The position numbers were made by a program, and so were the translations under genes. A DNA stretch of 64,000 bases from Synaphobranchus kaupii (lineage: Eukaryota; Chordata; Actinopteri; Anguilliformes; Synaphobranchidae): contig CM056383.1 of NCBI GenBank assembly GCA_029718625.1, positions 21,429,930 to 21,493,929 on the forward strand. Reading direction: 5' to 3'. This document shows, one piece after another, positions 46,593-58,433 of the stretch. Positions within the stretch are counted from its first letter, which is position 1, and every line of letters begins with the position of its first letter. Below the pieces are notes generated by a model. The model did no database searches. It had not been told where the DNA came from and worked only from the letters and a program-made list of their open reading frames with translations.

Positions 46593-48094
46593 TATACAAA
46601 AACAAGATACTGAAAAATATACAAATTATGAAAATTATATGTTTAGATACTTTTAGAGACATAAACTGCCTTTACTAAAGAATTAATAAACTACTCCCAT
46701 GGCCTTTTCCCTATACCTACAGCTCTTAATTCATTTCAGCCACTCAGAGCAGGCTCTTTGATGGTGTATAAGTTACAACACATTCACTGGTGCCCGTGAA
46801 TGAAGGTCGCCAGGTGTCATGGCTTAGGTCATGTGACTTTACAGGGGATTTAATCATTTGCGTTTTAGTCGGTTCATTCCAGGTTAACTCACAGGGGAAA
46901 GGGTGTCTCTTGAGGTCTCTCCATGGACACACGGGAGAAATCCTAGTTTTATATGCTCCCTGAGCTCATTTGCGGTACCAGAGACCTTTGGCTCGCTGCG
47001 AGTTCCATGGGATTTCCATATTTGGAATAAGGATTCTGGTGTCCTGAGTGAAAGGGGTAATTGGATATCAGCGTTGTGAGCAAAGTTGTGATCCCTTGTA
47101 AAGCCTGGCTATTACAGCTTTCAGGAATAAGCTGATTAATCTTCACAGTACGTTTTTTCATTTACCCAAGGGGCTTTAAGAAACACTGTATTTTATTTTT
47201 CTGTTTGTTACTGTTTTAATGTTCGCTGTGTCTATTGTGCAAATTAGTTTTTTGTACCGCTTTGTTTTTCTTTCTTTCTTTCTTTGAATAGGATCAGCTA
47301 GTAGGCCTACATGGGATAAGCTTTTGATCATTATTTGGAGAAATGGCCCTTTTGATTAGTCCAATGTGCATTTATTTAGTCTACAGTGAATGCATTGCAA
47401 CATTTATTATTGCAATTTTAAGAAATATCTTTAAGCTTATTGTCTGTACTTTACCATGCAACAAAATTAGTTTTGTGGTCATTGAAATAAATAAAATACT
47501 GCAATTCAAATTACATGCCCGGGAGATATGAAGAAAAAAATGGAGAGAGAAAGGTATCACTGCATTTAATACTATTATTGAAAAGGAAGAGAATGAGAAA
47601 TATGAACTCACAAATCAAATTTAGATATTTACAGTGATAAGATTACTTTACACAGGAGATAAAAATGGAAGATCCTTCCACAACCTTGAGTGGGATGATC
47701 AAAGAAATACACCAAGCTTACAAACAAATACCAGTCTCTTTCTTTTATCACAACTTGGTAGCCTGCAGAAGAGTTGAGTCTGTACACAAAAGCAAAATGG
47801 GAAAATGAATTAAATATATAAATTACTGAAGAATATTGGTACATACACACAACCACAACATGTAAAATACTTTCAGCAAATCCTAGAATATAGAGAGTAT
47901 TATGGTGGAAAAAGCTTGTTTGTTTTTTTGTCACTCTCAAAATCAAAAGTATAGTAGTATAACTAGCTCATGTGGTGGTTTCCTAGCCAAGTTAAGTGCA
48001 CTTTAAGTTTCTTTCACTTAAAGTGTCTGCTAAATGCCTAAATTAAATGATATATCTGTAAGTGACTGGGCGAATCAGTCATTGTATACTGTAT
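46593..48094. other. Noncoding sequence with SINE tail relic
   Basis: No gene is recognised. AAAGTGTCTGCTAAATGCCT at about 48018 is a relic SINE tail. A TTTC run lies near 47267-47286. About 46930-47130 is GC-richer and non-repetitive. Confidence 0.45.
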
Positions 48095-49165
48095 TTATTA
48101 AAGTAAGTAGGGGTAATTAGAGCTAATTGTGTGCAGGGAAAAATTAAAGGCCCCGCAACAAAGGCTGGCTTACAGAAGCGGTCGCCATGCACACACTCAT
48201 TGTCAGGCCTCTCACGGTGACCTACTCCCGCTCTGAGTCTGGCACCACAGCGTGCCTGATTCACAGCCATTTCCTTTCCAATCTCTTCTCATTATTTATC
48301 GATTTCAAAATCGATAGCGCTTCTCTCCCAGAACGGGCGGTATCCGAGAACAGGCGAAACGAAAAAAAGGCAGCCGGGGATATTCAGAGCCGGCGAGTGA
48401 AAGAGAGAGATGGAGGTGGGTGGGGTTTGCATTGGCCGTGGAATTTTAATTGCATTGAATCTCACGGAAATACCCGTTGGCGTTAATTCTAATGCGTAAT
48501 GGAAAGAGCCTAAATCACAAAAAATATAGAAAGTCCAACTGAAAATGAAACATCAGTCATGAGTATGGAAGCCAACATGCTGAACATTCAGTGCCTACTG
48601 TCTATTGGGGGGTCATTAAGTATCCTCATTAGCCACTCTTAATTGTCACTGATAACAGCAAACTGCTTTCCTCGGGGCAGAGAAAGAACAATGGAGCATG
48701 AGGTCCCAATCAGCAGCTCATGAAGGACCAAGTCCAGGTCTTAATCAGTCACCTGCTTAATAGAGCCACACTTTAAAAATATTATTAACCTCATCTGTCT
48801 AGATTAAAAGAACTAATAGCCCCCCCCCCCCCCTTTTGCTGTATATTGTCTATGCAGCAGCTGGTAATGTACATATTTATTAATCCACTCTTCCCTGGTG
48901 AGATTGTGCGTCGCGGCAGAACAGCGGAGCCCCCTTCAGAAACGACGGGGACACAGGTTCGGGGGCCACTAATTAAATGTCAGATTTGACAGATTAAAAT
49001 TATGAAATTTAAAATCCGCAAGCGGCTCTTTGTCACTGTCAAATTAGCGGCCCGTTGCGACGAGGAGAAAGAGACCGGAGCTCTTTAATGGATTGAAAGC
49101 GAATGTGCTTTAGCAGCACAGGGGTTCTAGTGAATAAAGATTTTTCTCCCACCCCCAACTGCTGT
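48095..49165. promoter_or_regulatory. Putative conserved noncoding cluster
   Basis: Three GC- and CpG-bearing blocks (about 48100-48500, 48600-48760, 48890-49165) contrast with the AT-rich surroundings and contain no repeat I recognise. The first has a dyad of two ATCGAT motifs at 48297-48316. The third has clustered homeodomain-type cores, for example CTAATTAAATGTCAGATTTG, and a TGACAG Meis/TGIF-type word. Such clusters usually mark enhancers of developmental genes. Conservation is inferred from composition only; I cannot name the target gene. A 14-base C tract lies at 48820-48833. Confidence 0.45.
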
Positions 49166-51959
49166 AGGTGCCTGAATGCATGTTCAATGCAGCCCCAATA
49201 TCCGAGGCTGTTTGCGTGCAGCGATGCTCACCCTGACCAAACAATTTAGCACTTTTATTCATCTAAACAAATTCCCAACCTGCACATGTAAACACAAGGC
49301 AATTCGCCTTCACCTTTGTATTTTATTTTTTAATCTGTATGTTGCACAGCTTATGCAATCAACTGAAAGGTTAAAGTATTATAAGGACAAAAAAAACTTT
49401 TTTTAAGGATGCAGCGGTGTCTTTCTCATTCTATCATTGGGAATTTTTAAATTGATAATACTACGTCGTGGACCTTTAAGGAAATGCTTTTGAGTGAATG
49501 GAATAACTATCTGTGAATCTGTGTATACTAAGGGTCCTAAATGTGCATCTAGCAATTAAATACTGTGATGTTGAAAGTGTTTAACGGTGTTCATCACACT
49601 GGCAGTTGCACAATCCCGCCATCTTTCTCTGTCCTGAGGCTCATCCATAAATATTATCCAGAGACAAATTCCGCTGAGTTACTAGTGAGTTCAGTGGATC
49701 AGTACCACAAGCATCACAGAGGAAAAGGGTTTTTAATTATCAAAGCAGAAATTTAGCAACCCGCATCCATATTTATAAGATGTAGCTGGCTTTTAATGAG
49801 GCACACATCCGATCATTTTGAGGCATGTATGGCTGAGGCATATTAGAGAGCAATCTGTGAGCCAAGACCTATTGAACTTTTTTTCTTCCCTTTGCTGAGC
49901 ACGCACACACACAAATACATTCAATCCTATTGAGCAGGGGTTAAAAATATAATTGAACAAAGTACAAAAACCCCATTCAAAAATCTTAAACAGAGCCCGA
50001 ATAACATCAAGAAAAACAACATGCTCAAGACTTGCACGGTGATTTGTGGGGGAGAAAAAGCACATTCAAAGCGCCTGTAGAGTGATTATAAACAAACCGG
50101 CTTGTTTTGCGCTAAATTAGCTTGATTCTCTATTGTTGCGTTCATGCATGGTTCAGAGCCCCAGTTCTCCGACCAGGTCTCAGTCTAGTCGGATGGAGCG
50201 AAGGTTAAGAGTCCAGATTGCAATGAAGCAATTAGCAAACTAGATGGTGTATTACAGCAATATCACTCAGCAAGGATCAAAAAGCACCGCACATTTAAAC
50301 TGACAAGATCCAATTAAATGTGATTACACCAGCACTATTCTATTTTCATTTTAACTGACACTTTTTATTATGGAGCCTCACACACTCAAGCCAGAATTCC
50401 GGGCCAAATTACATCAACGTAATACAGTTATGTTATGCAAAAGCCTGTGTATCTAATTCACTGGCATCAAATTAGAGTCAGTGGGATTATAAAATAGTTC
50501 AATAAATTGGAAGGAAAATGTAAAATCAGTGAAAAGTTTGGCTCAGCTAATATGTGTATCATCCAGGTAATCTAAGGGAAGTGGTCTGTCTGCTTTGCCT
50601 CGAAGGCAAGCAATATTGAGTCTGTTTCATCTCCACAAATACAGCTGTAACTCTTAAGAAAAAGTAATATGTCCTGTAATAATATAGCTTTCGGGTAGCA
50701 TATCGAGGTAAAGTGCTAGCTCTTCGGGCATAGTCCAGGAATCCTGACTGTGCTGGTGCTGACCGTGTCCAACAGGGAGGCACATTAGCCGTAGCGCTGC
50801 TCAGGGAAGGTGGGTTTCAATCAGCCGGCAATGCCCTGTCTCATCCCACAAGAGCAAGTCCTCCTGTCGCTCAGGCACCTGCAGTCTACCCATGTGAGCT
50901 GCATTAGTAGTGAAAGTATACTGCGCAGTGACTGCACAGCGCAGGTGGAGAACTGCAGAGGGAATAGAAGCCTTGGCAGACTATGCATTTCAGTAGACTT
51001 GCGTGCTAGTCTGCACTTTTCAAAATTAAGAGGAAAAACTTGTGGATAAAACTAAAATAATAAATTTGATTATAGTATTTGATCAAAAAATGCATACATT
51101 CATACATACATACATACATACAAATTCATGTTCATGAACATTCATGTACAATACATGTGTTTTAGATCAATTACTACAATTGATCTAAAATACATACAAA
51201 AACTCATGTATATGTGATAATTTTGAGTGAATTAAAATATATTCTAATGCAGAATCTTAATTATATGTTGAAGAATGATGTCAATTCAACTCTATTTTGT
51301 GCAAATATGAACATCCACAACATACCACTGCACTCTATTGAGTAGCTATAAATGTCATTGCCATATAATTTTGTCAATCAAGACTCATTTTCGTAAATGG
51401 AATGTTAATTAAATAACTGGGCACCGCAGATTCTAATGACTGTGGACACTTCTTCCAAAGCATATGGCCATGTCTTTAAATTATTGCTTCCAGAATTTTC
51501 AAATGAAATTGCAAGTATTACACTCTCATACACAAACGCACACACACTCAACACGATGACTAACATACAATAAAATAAAATAAAATGGCAATACAGTCAA
51601 TCAAATTTAAAATATGATGATGTATGTATATGTTCATTTATCTGCTACTTGCAGGCACAGAATAAGAAGTAAATCTACTTAGTGTTGTGATTAACAAGTC
51701 ATTATTATTGATTATAAAAGTCCATGAAGGACAGTCACAATTTTACGAAAGGTATGGTCCTCAATAAAAATGTTTTCTACTTGTTTTAATGTTTTATTTT
51801 TATCGTTTTAAATGTATGCAAAATGTTAGAGAAAAAAAATAGAGGTTGATATTATCATTAACTGTTGGCTTTTGTCATTATAATGTTCTCATTGGAAATA
51901 CAAATGTATGAACATGTAGACTAGTAAATAAGGTGTGTTTGCATGTTATTTAACTGGAA
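49166..51959. other. Noncoding sequence with scattered candidate conserved blocks
   Basis: No exon is recognised. About 49780-50060 and 50200-50480 are non-repetitive with words such as CCAATTAAATGTGATTACAC and may be conserved. From 51050 to 51950 the sequence is AT-rich, with an ATAC microsatellite near 51100-51122 and a hairpin at 51160-51190. Confidence 0.4.
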
Positions 51960-52350
51960 TGTTTGCAGACTGCTTACAGAGGATTAACAAGGACTGCTCC
52001 TGAGCATGGAGTTGTGGGACCTTGGACAGCGTTAGGGATAATGATGCTTCTGTACATGCATGCAGGCTGGGCCCTAAACACCCCCGGCGCGTTAATCCTC
52101 CCCCGTCTGTGCAGGCCGCTGCTGCATCGGTGTCCTGTTCCGGGGTCACAGGGGGTCACTGGCGACCCCAGATATAAGCGCTATTTGCTCTGATTTGGTG
52201 ACAAGTCAGATACGGAGCCCGCCAGCCCGAGCCGCGCGTGTTAAACGCGTTCCAAATTACCGGAGTGATGAATCTATCGACGGGCCATTCCGAGCTGTCA
52301 GACTGTCTCTTTCAGCCTTTCAGTTATCCTCTCCTCCCCCCTCCTCCATT
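51960..52350. promoter_or_regulatory. CpG-rich putative regulatory block
   Basis: The stretch has many CpGs (GGCGCG, GCCGCGCG, AACGCG, ATCGACGG) in an otherwise CpG-poor region. It includes a direct repeat of GGGTCA separated by 4 bp at 52143-52158, a DR4-type nuclear receptor motif. Overlapping frames on both strands exist but are not recognisable proteins. It could be a conserved enhancer or a small CpG island. Confidence 0.4.
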
Positions 52351-53378
52351 CATCCATCCTTCTCCCCTTCTACTGAACCTCAGCCATCACTCCGGAGCCC
52401 TCTGCTCTGGATGGGAGATGGGAGAGGGGGGGTGGGGATTGGCGGGAAGGCAGATACAGGGACCTCTCTTGCCAGGTCAGCGTTGATAGACAACGGGGAC
52501 GGTCGCCTCATCTGCTCCAGAACATGCTTCCGCATCAACTGCAATTAACATTTAGAGAGGGCCTGTTCTCCACTGAACACCACTGGCGAGGGCCAGCCCA
52601 CAACTGTAGTGTGTTTTTTCATCAGTTAGCCGATCATAATTTTGCGCTTTTGCCTTCTTGTTATAGTTCAGTTGCAACTGCTCTCACATCTGAAGCTGAA
52701 GACTCTGTGTTATGTCACTTTTGTCGACTGGCGCTTTGTCATCGACCATAAAACAAGGTAGAAGGACCGTTTTTCTCTTGTTTCTCATTAACATTTTTGA
52801 CTGCGTGCTATAGAGAAGAGAAAATGGAGAGAAAATGATCTCCCGCAGCAAATTCTTGTTTTTCAATTCTTCAAGTACACACAAAAAATGTGGGAATGCT
52901 TTTTTTCCTGTTCATAACTTCTTATAAGAAGTTATGATGTTCTTTAGGTTATATCACGATTTGTGATTATATGGTTTACACCTCAACATTGCAGGAAGAG
53001 AATTTTCAGGTAAAGAACAGTTACTCCAGAACTTTGCTTCTGAAGAATCTTTGGTGAAACGATGTATGTTACAGAATTGCAGGCTACAGAGTAACATTTA
53101 AGAACTCTATTCTGTTATGCACGGATCACTGCTCCATCAGAAAAAAAAGAATAAAACACCACTTAACATCTACTGCTGCTAATTGACTCACATAGGCATT
53201 ACTGGGATTGAATTACAGCGCAAAGTTCATTAAGCAGACAAATGCATCTTTCCCTCTGCAGAGGCGTTTCTTTTCAGTTTGAATATGAGACTAATTCACA
53301 ATAGAGCCCTGGAGGAATGGCTTTGTGTGAGGCTGGAACATATGTTCTTTCAACATTTACTCTGTATAGACTGTTGTA
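52351..53378. other. Noncoding sequence
   Basis: No gene or mobile element recognised. It contains a perfect 26-bp palindrome at 52912-52937. Confidence 0.45.
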
Positions 53379-53495
53379 CACAGTAAAATGTTCAGCATTA
53401 AATCAACAGGGGTCCAATAGGGATCATATGTACTCTATTAGAGTAAAATGTGTTATTTGATTTATTATTGCATTGAGTTGATTTAACACTGTGTA
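53379..53495. mobile_element. Short MITE, same family as 29428-30965
   Basis: The left end CACAGTAAAATGTTCAGCAT and right end GTTGATTTAACACTGTG are inverted over about 25 bp with mismatches. The middle has AGGGATCATATGTACT, shared with the MITE split by the hAT element at 29503. No coding capacity. Confidence 0.65.
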
Positions 53496-54219
53496 TACAT
53501 ATAGAGGTGGGAATGTCCCTCATGCATATCCCTCAGGCATATTCTCTGACAGAATCAATGCTATGGTACCTTAGTAACTATGGTATCTTCTTCTGACCCA
53601 CTCCCAAAACCCATGTAAGCAGGCGAGGTTCTTTTATACTATAAATAGAATAATTTTTCACAAGGGTACATAGAATTTTAACACAAATGGTTGCCGTATC
53701 TAGGCTATTTGCAAACAATATTATCATTTTACATGCACACATTAGGATTTTGGAAAAGAGCACTTGATTGGGACCACAGCCTGCCCTATACACCGTCAAG
53801 TTGTCTAACAGGAATGGGTCTGCTGTGGGTTTTAAACCAGGGCCCTCATTGGCTGCTCCATATAACAAGAGTTATGATTTGTCCACTGAGCTAAAGGCCA
53901 AGGATAGTGAGACAAGGGAACTAATTGCACTTGTATTGTTTCTCCAAGGGTGATGTCATATGCTGCAACAGATGTTAACAAGCTAACTCGCCCTTCTGAA
54001 CTTTGTAACACATACAGTACATACAGTCATCTCATAATGAATGCAAATATGTGCATACCCCTAGTAATGTAGCAAGGAGATGGGCCTTTGGTGCACAGTG
54101 ATGAGGACGAGTTAGCTGTTCCTCAACAGTAAGCACAGAGCCAGCTTCCTCGTACATGGAAGCTCCATTGTCATCAGCACGGCACGGTGATGAGTGACAC
54201 AATGCCAGGTTCACCAGAA
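53496..54219. other. Unrecognised noncoding sequence
   Basis: Nothing identifiable. Part of it (about 53820-53900) recalls a SINE-like body but lacks Pol III boxes. Confidence 0.4.
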
Positions 54220-55820
54220 GCGGCTGGGAGAGCTTTTATTTTGGAATTACCCGGACAATGGGCCGCTAAAGTTGGCCGGTAATTCAATCGCAACCGTTGA
54301 CTCCAGGCGGTTGCCATTGTTTGGCCCTGGGAAGTAAATTTCCTAAAACTTCATCTAGATGCAGTCAAACAAAATGAAAGGTAATATTCTTTATCTGCCC
54401 CAGAATAGCTGTAGATGAACTGCTTTAATATGAGCGTAAATAAGATTTAGCAATTCCATACTTCAGCTGGTCTCAACTCAAAGTGATTTGGATCAATAGT
54501 GCTTACCAGTGTGGCGATTTCTTCCCCTCCTGTGCACGCATCACAATAAGAAGGCAAAGAGGACTGCATTCAAATTTCTCCGGTGTCAAATTAATTTCCA
54601 TGTTATCCAGAAATTCAATTAGAAGGGAAACCCACCCCCTTCCCCCTTTTAAGTAAGAAAGTGTCCGACATCCCGATGTGACAAATTACAGTGCTCAGTG
54701 CGCATATCAGGCTGAAGTGTTGAACCTTGCTAATCTTCTCTCTAATTCTCAATTACAGTAAAATGAAGCCATAAATCACGCAGACAGCACGATCGATGGA
54801 AACGTTGTTTTCGGAATGATTGGCAGCCTCCCCAAAGGTTACTTTTAAGTTGGTTTAAGGTTACCACTCTCAGAGGGCTCCGGGCCGTCTTCGGGGTTGG
54901 GAGGGTGGTGGACTGCGAGCGTGTCGGGTTGAGGGAACGGGGAGGGGGGTCACACTCAATCTGTGTGATGCAGGGGCTGCAAGCCTTTGGGGATTACAGC
55001 AGAGGGACAGCACCAATTTTTAGCCCATCAGCCAACCAATTTTTCTCCTTTTCATACCTGCTGTAGTAAATGAGAAACAAATTAAATTTCTCCCCACTAT
55101 CTCCACGGAAACCATTTAAATCCTTTATGGAAACTAAATTGTCCCCAGACAAATCGCCCATGGTCCTGCGAAAATATACCGTGGCGGTGAAACCGAAATA
55201 AATTTGTGTCACTCCGGATATGGCATTGTCTGGTAATGCCATTCATTGGAGACCTGGGATAAAAGAGAAAGAGAAAGAAAGAGAGAGAGTGAGAGGGAGA
55301 TAAAATAAGGGGCACTTTTGGAAGTACAAAAGGGGAAACTCGCACCCCACTTTGCCTCCTGCCTCTCCGGCACCCGGGCCTCCTGCTCACACCCTTATTA
55401 ATTTCCAGGCCAGAGTTTTTTTTTTTGTGCATTCATGAGGCTGAGATTGAAATGTAAATGAGGGCTGGGAAGAGCGGGGCCCGACAGCAGCCCAGGCCAA
55501 GCTGTCCCGTGTCGGAGACGTGTCGGGGCGGGGGACACTTTACACACCAGCGGTTATCATTCGCAGAGATTAAGAGCGCACAACATCAATCACTACATCA
55601 GGGAAACAATGAATAAAACGCGACCAACGAGGGCGATGAAAAATCACCGCCCGCGAAGCGCCTGTTATTGGGCCTCCTGCGCCGGGGCGGCTGCACGTGG
55701 AGGCCGTTAAGCATGTGACCCTGTGTGAGGGAGTCGTCACGGAGACTTGGGCACTTCCTCCCCAGGCAGTTTCTCCTGGCACGTGCCTTTTTCCACTTTG
55801 GTGATAGAAGGGCAAGCAGT
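54220..55820. promoter_or_regulatory. Putative conserved noncoding cluster, CpG-rich at the right
   Basis: Blocks at about 54220-54340, 54580-54850, 55000-55250 and 55390-55760 are non-repetitive, CpG-bearing and rich in AATTA/TAAT cores (GCTAATCTTCTCTCTAATTC and others). The last contains CGGCACCCGGGCC-type and TGTCGGGGCGGGGG GC-rich DNA. An AGAG purine tract separates them at 55262-55297. Overlapping frames in several phases argue against a coding exon. The regulatory call is inferred from composition. Confidence 0.42.
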
Positions 55821-58042
55821 GACAACGCGGGAGGTTGCAGTACAGGAACGATGAGTCACTTCTTTCACATTGCTTTTAATAACTCAGACTTAATAAAGTA
55901 CTACTATTTAAGTCCTTACTTAAAAATAAGACAGAATGCACTATGCAGTATTTTACGCAGTAGGTCATTCACATGCTTCTAAATTTTAAAAGATGTAATT
56001 AGAACATTACATGTTTTACAGCATGTCAAAACATTGCATCAATTACATCAAGTAAAAACATTTTCTACAGGGACAGAAGAACAGAATTTCTGATCTGAAA
56101 TATGCAACCCATCATTCTTTAAAGCTATTCGACCAAACTAAAATGCAAAAGTGGGGAAACCCTGTTCCTGGACAGTCCTATCTGTTTCTTGATTCTAACT
56201 TCTGTTCTTAAAATTATTCCTGCTCTTACTTTTCCCAATCAATTTCTTGAGTCGACATTTAGATGCATTTTTTGTCCATGAATAACAGCTGGTGAGTTCT
56301 GTCTCCATATGAAGTGTTTTACTGTTGTTAGATCTATATGTGATTTAGCATTAGCGTACATAGTAAATAAAAAATGAAATATAATAAAAACAAACTTAGC
56401 CATTGTTTGAAACAAATACTAGAAACAAATGTGGACTTCCAGAAATGGGGTTCCCCACTCCTGTTATAAAGTGTCCCCAAATGTTTTGCCAGTTGTCTAG
56501 TTTCATGCGTATCCTTACATCAGTGACTACAGCTGTACTTCGAGACAGATGAAGGCCAAAAGGGCTTTTTCCTACTATGGAGGCCTGCTGTTACCATTTT
56601 GTTACCATTACATTATTGTGCTTTTATGTATTTTTTTGTGAATAAGCAGCATACAGGTGCTAATAAAGCAGCGCCTCCACCAATGAAACCGTCTGCTCTA
56701 TGCCCATGCTAGCACAAGAGCTATCACATCCTCTGGTGTGATACCAAGTCATTCTACTATATACCAAGCCATGTGAATGCCAATCACATATTAGAAAACA
56801 ATAACAATGAAAATACCACATCAACATGAAAAGACTAATTTAATTATGACTGTAGGTTTTATAATGAGAATTAAATTGGTATTGTTGTGTTGATGTGGTA
56901 TTTTTAAATTTGGTTTTGTATTGTGTGTTGTGATTGTTTTTATAAGGAATGGAAATGGCAACCAAATTAATATTCTTAAAATGGGATCAACCTCCAGGGA
57001 TTCCCACACATTGTCACTGAAGGCCCCTCAATGACTGACAGGCCTACCCATATATTCCATTTAATTAGATTAGGTCACAGTGAAAATCTTTATTTATAGT
57101 GTTCCTAGGTGTAAAGGGAAGCGTCTGCTGTGGGAAAAATCTGATCTAAATTTGTTTCATGATTAAAAACTAAACCAGCACAACTGGCATCCCTTTGTCT
57201 AATGGCATTTATTCATCTATTCATGTTCTCTGAGAAGCTGAAGACTTTTTATTTTTTATTATTGTTTACTAAGAGGTACCCCCCCCCCCCATAGAAAGCA
57301 AAGTAAAGGCATTTGTGGATTTGCCAAGCTATTGATGTTTTCATAGAGCGTGGGCCTGATTCAATAATGTAAACTGTTGTTGAACATTTAAAAATAAGGC
57401 AAAATATAATTAAGATGTTAGCTGTTTTCATAAAGGCATTCTCTTCACACAAATACAGAATCGTATAAACAGTGAACACTGGTATATCAGAAAACTCGTT
57501 CTCATGTTTTTTTTTTCTTGGTTTTCAGATTGTAATTTACTACACACATCTACGTTGCAATAGCTCATACTGAACTATAGACTGTTTTCCAGCATGTTCA
57601 TATATCGATTCTTCTTCAGACAAACCCACCAAAACAAAGGTTTTAGGTTTTACTCTGCATGGCATTCAGACAAGACCCGAGTGAAAAAAGAAATGTTTGT
57701 TTTAGAGACATTTCCTCCTCCCAGCCAGATTTCTTTTTAATTGAAAGGAGATATATACGTCTATAAGCATCATTCCACCCAATCAGTGCCGCTTTATATC
57801 AAATGCCAGTGGGTTGCTACAAATGCCTTTCCAACCCACACTTGTCTCCTTGCTGTCTTAAATGTGGCAAGTTTTTTTTCCCTTGCCTTTTTTTTCCTTT
57901 TTTTTTTTTTTTTTGCAAAAAGCCTGTCATTGTATTTGAATGTACTAGTAGTATTTCCTCAGGACCTGAACTCATCAGGATAAAAGTGACAAGATTGCTC
58001 TACATAAACTGAGAAGTTCACTTTGCCTAACATGGTCCACAG
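55821..58042. other. Unrecognised AT-rich noncoding sequence
   Basis: No gene is recognised. A 12-base C tract lies at 57279-57290, a T tract at 57898-57914, and a 16-bp perfect inverted repeat at 56811-56826 and 56888-56903. Confidence 0.5.
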
Positions 58043-58219
58043 CAGGGGTGTCAAACTTCAATCCTGGAGGACTGCAATGTCTGCTGGTTTTTGCTGTGTT
58101 TCGGTACCAGTGATAAATTTAAGTCATTGATTGGCTAGAGAGTCCTCATATCTTGTTTTCAAAAAATAAATCTGCAGCCACATCTGCAGCCCTGCACAAC
58201 CTGAGTTTGACACCCATTG
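58043..58219. mobile_element. hAT-type MITE
   Basis: The 177-bp element starts CAGGGGTGTCAAACTTCAAT and ends CTGAGTTTGACACCCATTG. These are the inverted termini of a very common hAT family in fish. No matching 8-bp flanks are found, perhaps because the right side was altered by the adjoining insertion. Confidence 0.7.
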
Positions 58220-58226
58220 TCTAGAG

Positions 58227-58426
58227 CAAAGACATCCAGTCTTATCCAAAAAGAGTTGATGTGGGTGCAGGTTTTTGTTTTCGTCCAGCACTACGACACC
58301 TGAATCAACAAAAGTAACTAATCATGGTCTTCAATCAAGAGCTTGTTAAGTACAATCTTAGTGCTGGTCTAAAACAAGAACCTGCTCCCACATCGGTCCT
58401 TTTTGGATATGATTGGAGATCCCTTG
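58227..58426. mobile_element. Second hAT-type MITE, directly adjacent
   Basis: Starts CAAAGACATCCAGTCTTATC, ends GGATATGATTGGAGATCCCT plus TG, and the arms pair through CCAAAAAG...CTTTTTGG and GTGGGTGCAGG...CCTGCTCCCAC. Flanked by GTCTAGAG on both sides (58219-58226 and 58426-58433), 7-8 bp depending on where the last G is assigned, as expected for hAT. Confidence 0.75.
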
Positions 58427-58433
58427 TCTAGAG

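Noticed and set aside
52195..52548. A 117-codon plus-strand frame in a GC-rich block
   Set aside because: Several overlapping frames of similar length exist there on both strands, as expected for GC-rich noncoding DNA, and none has a domain.
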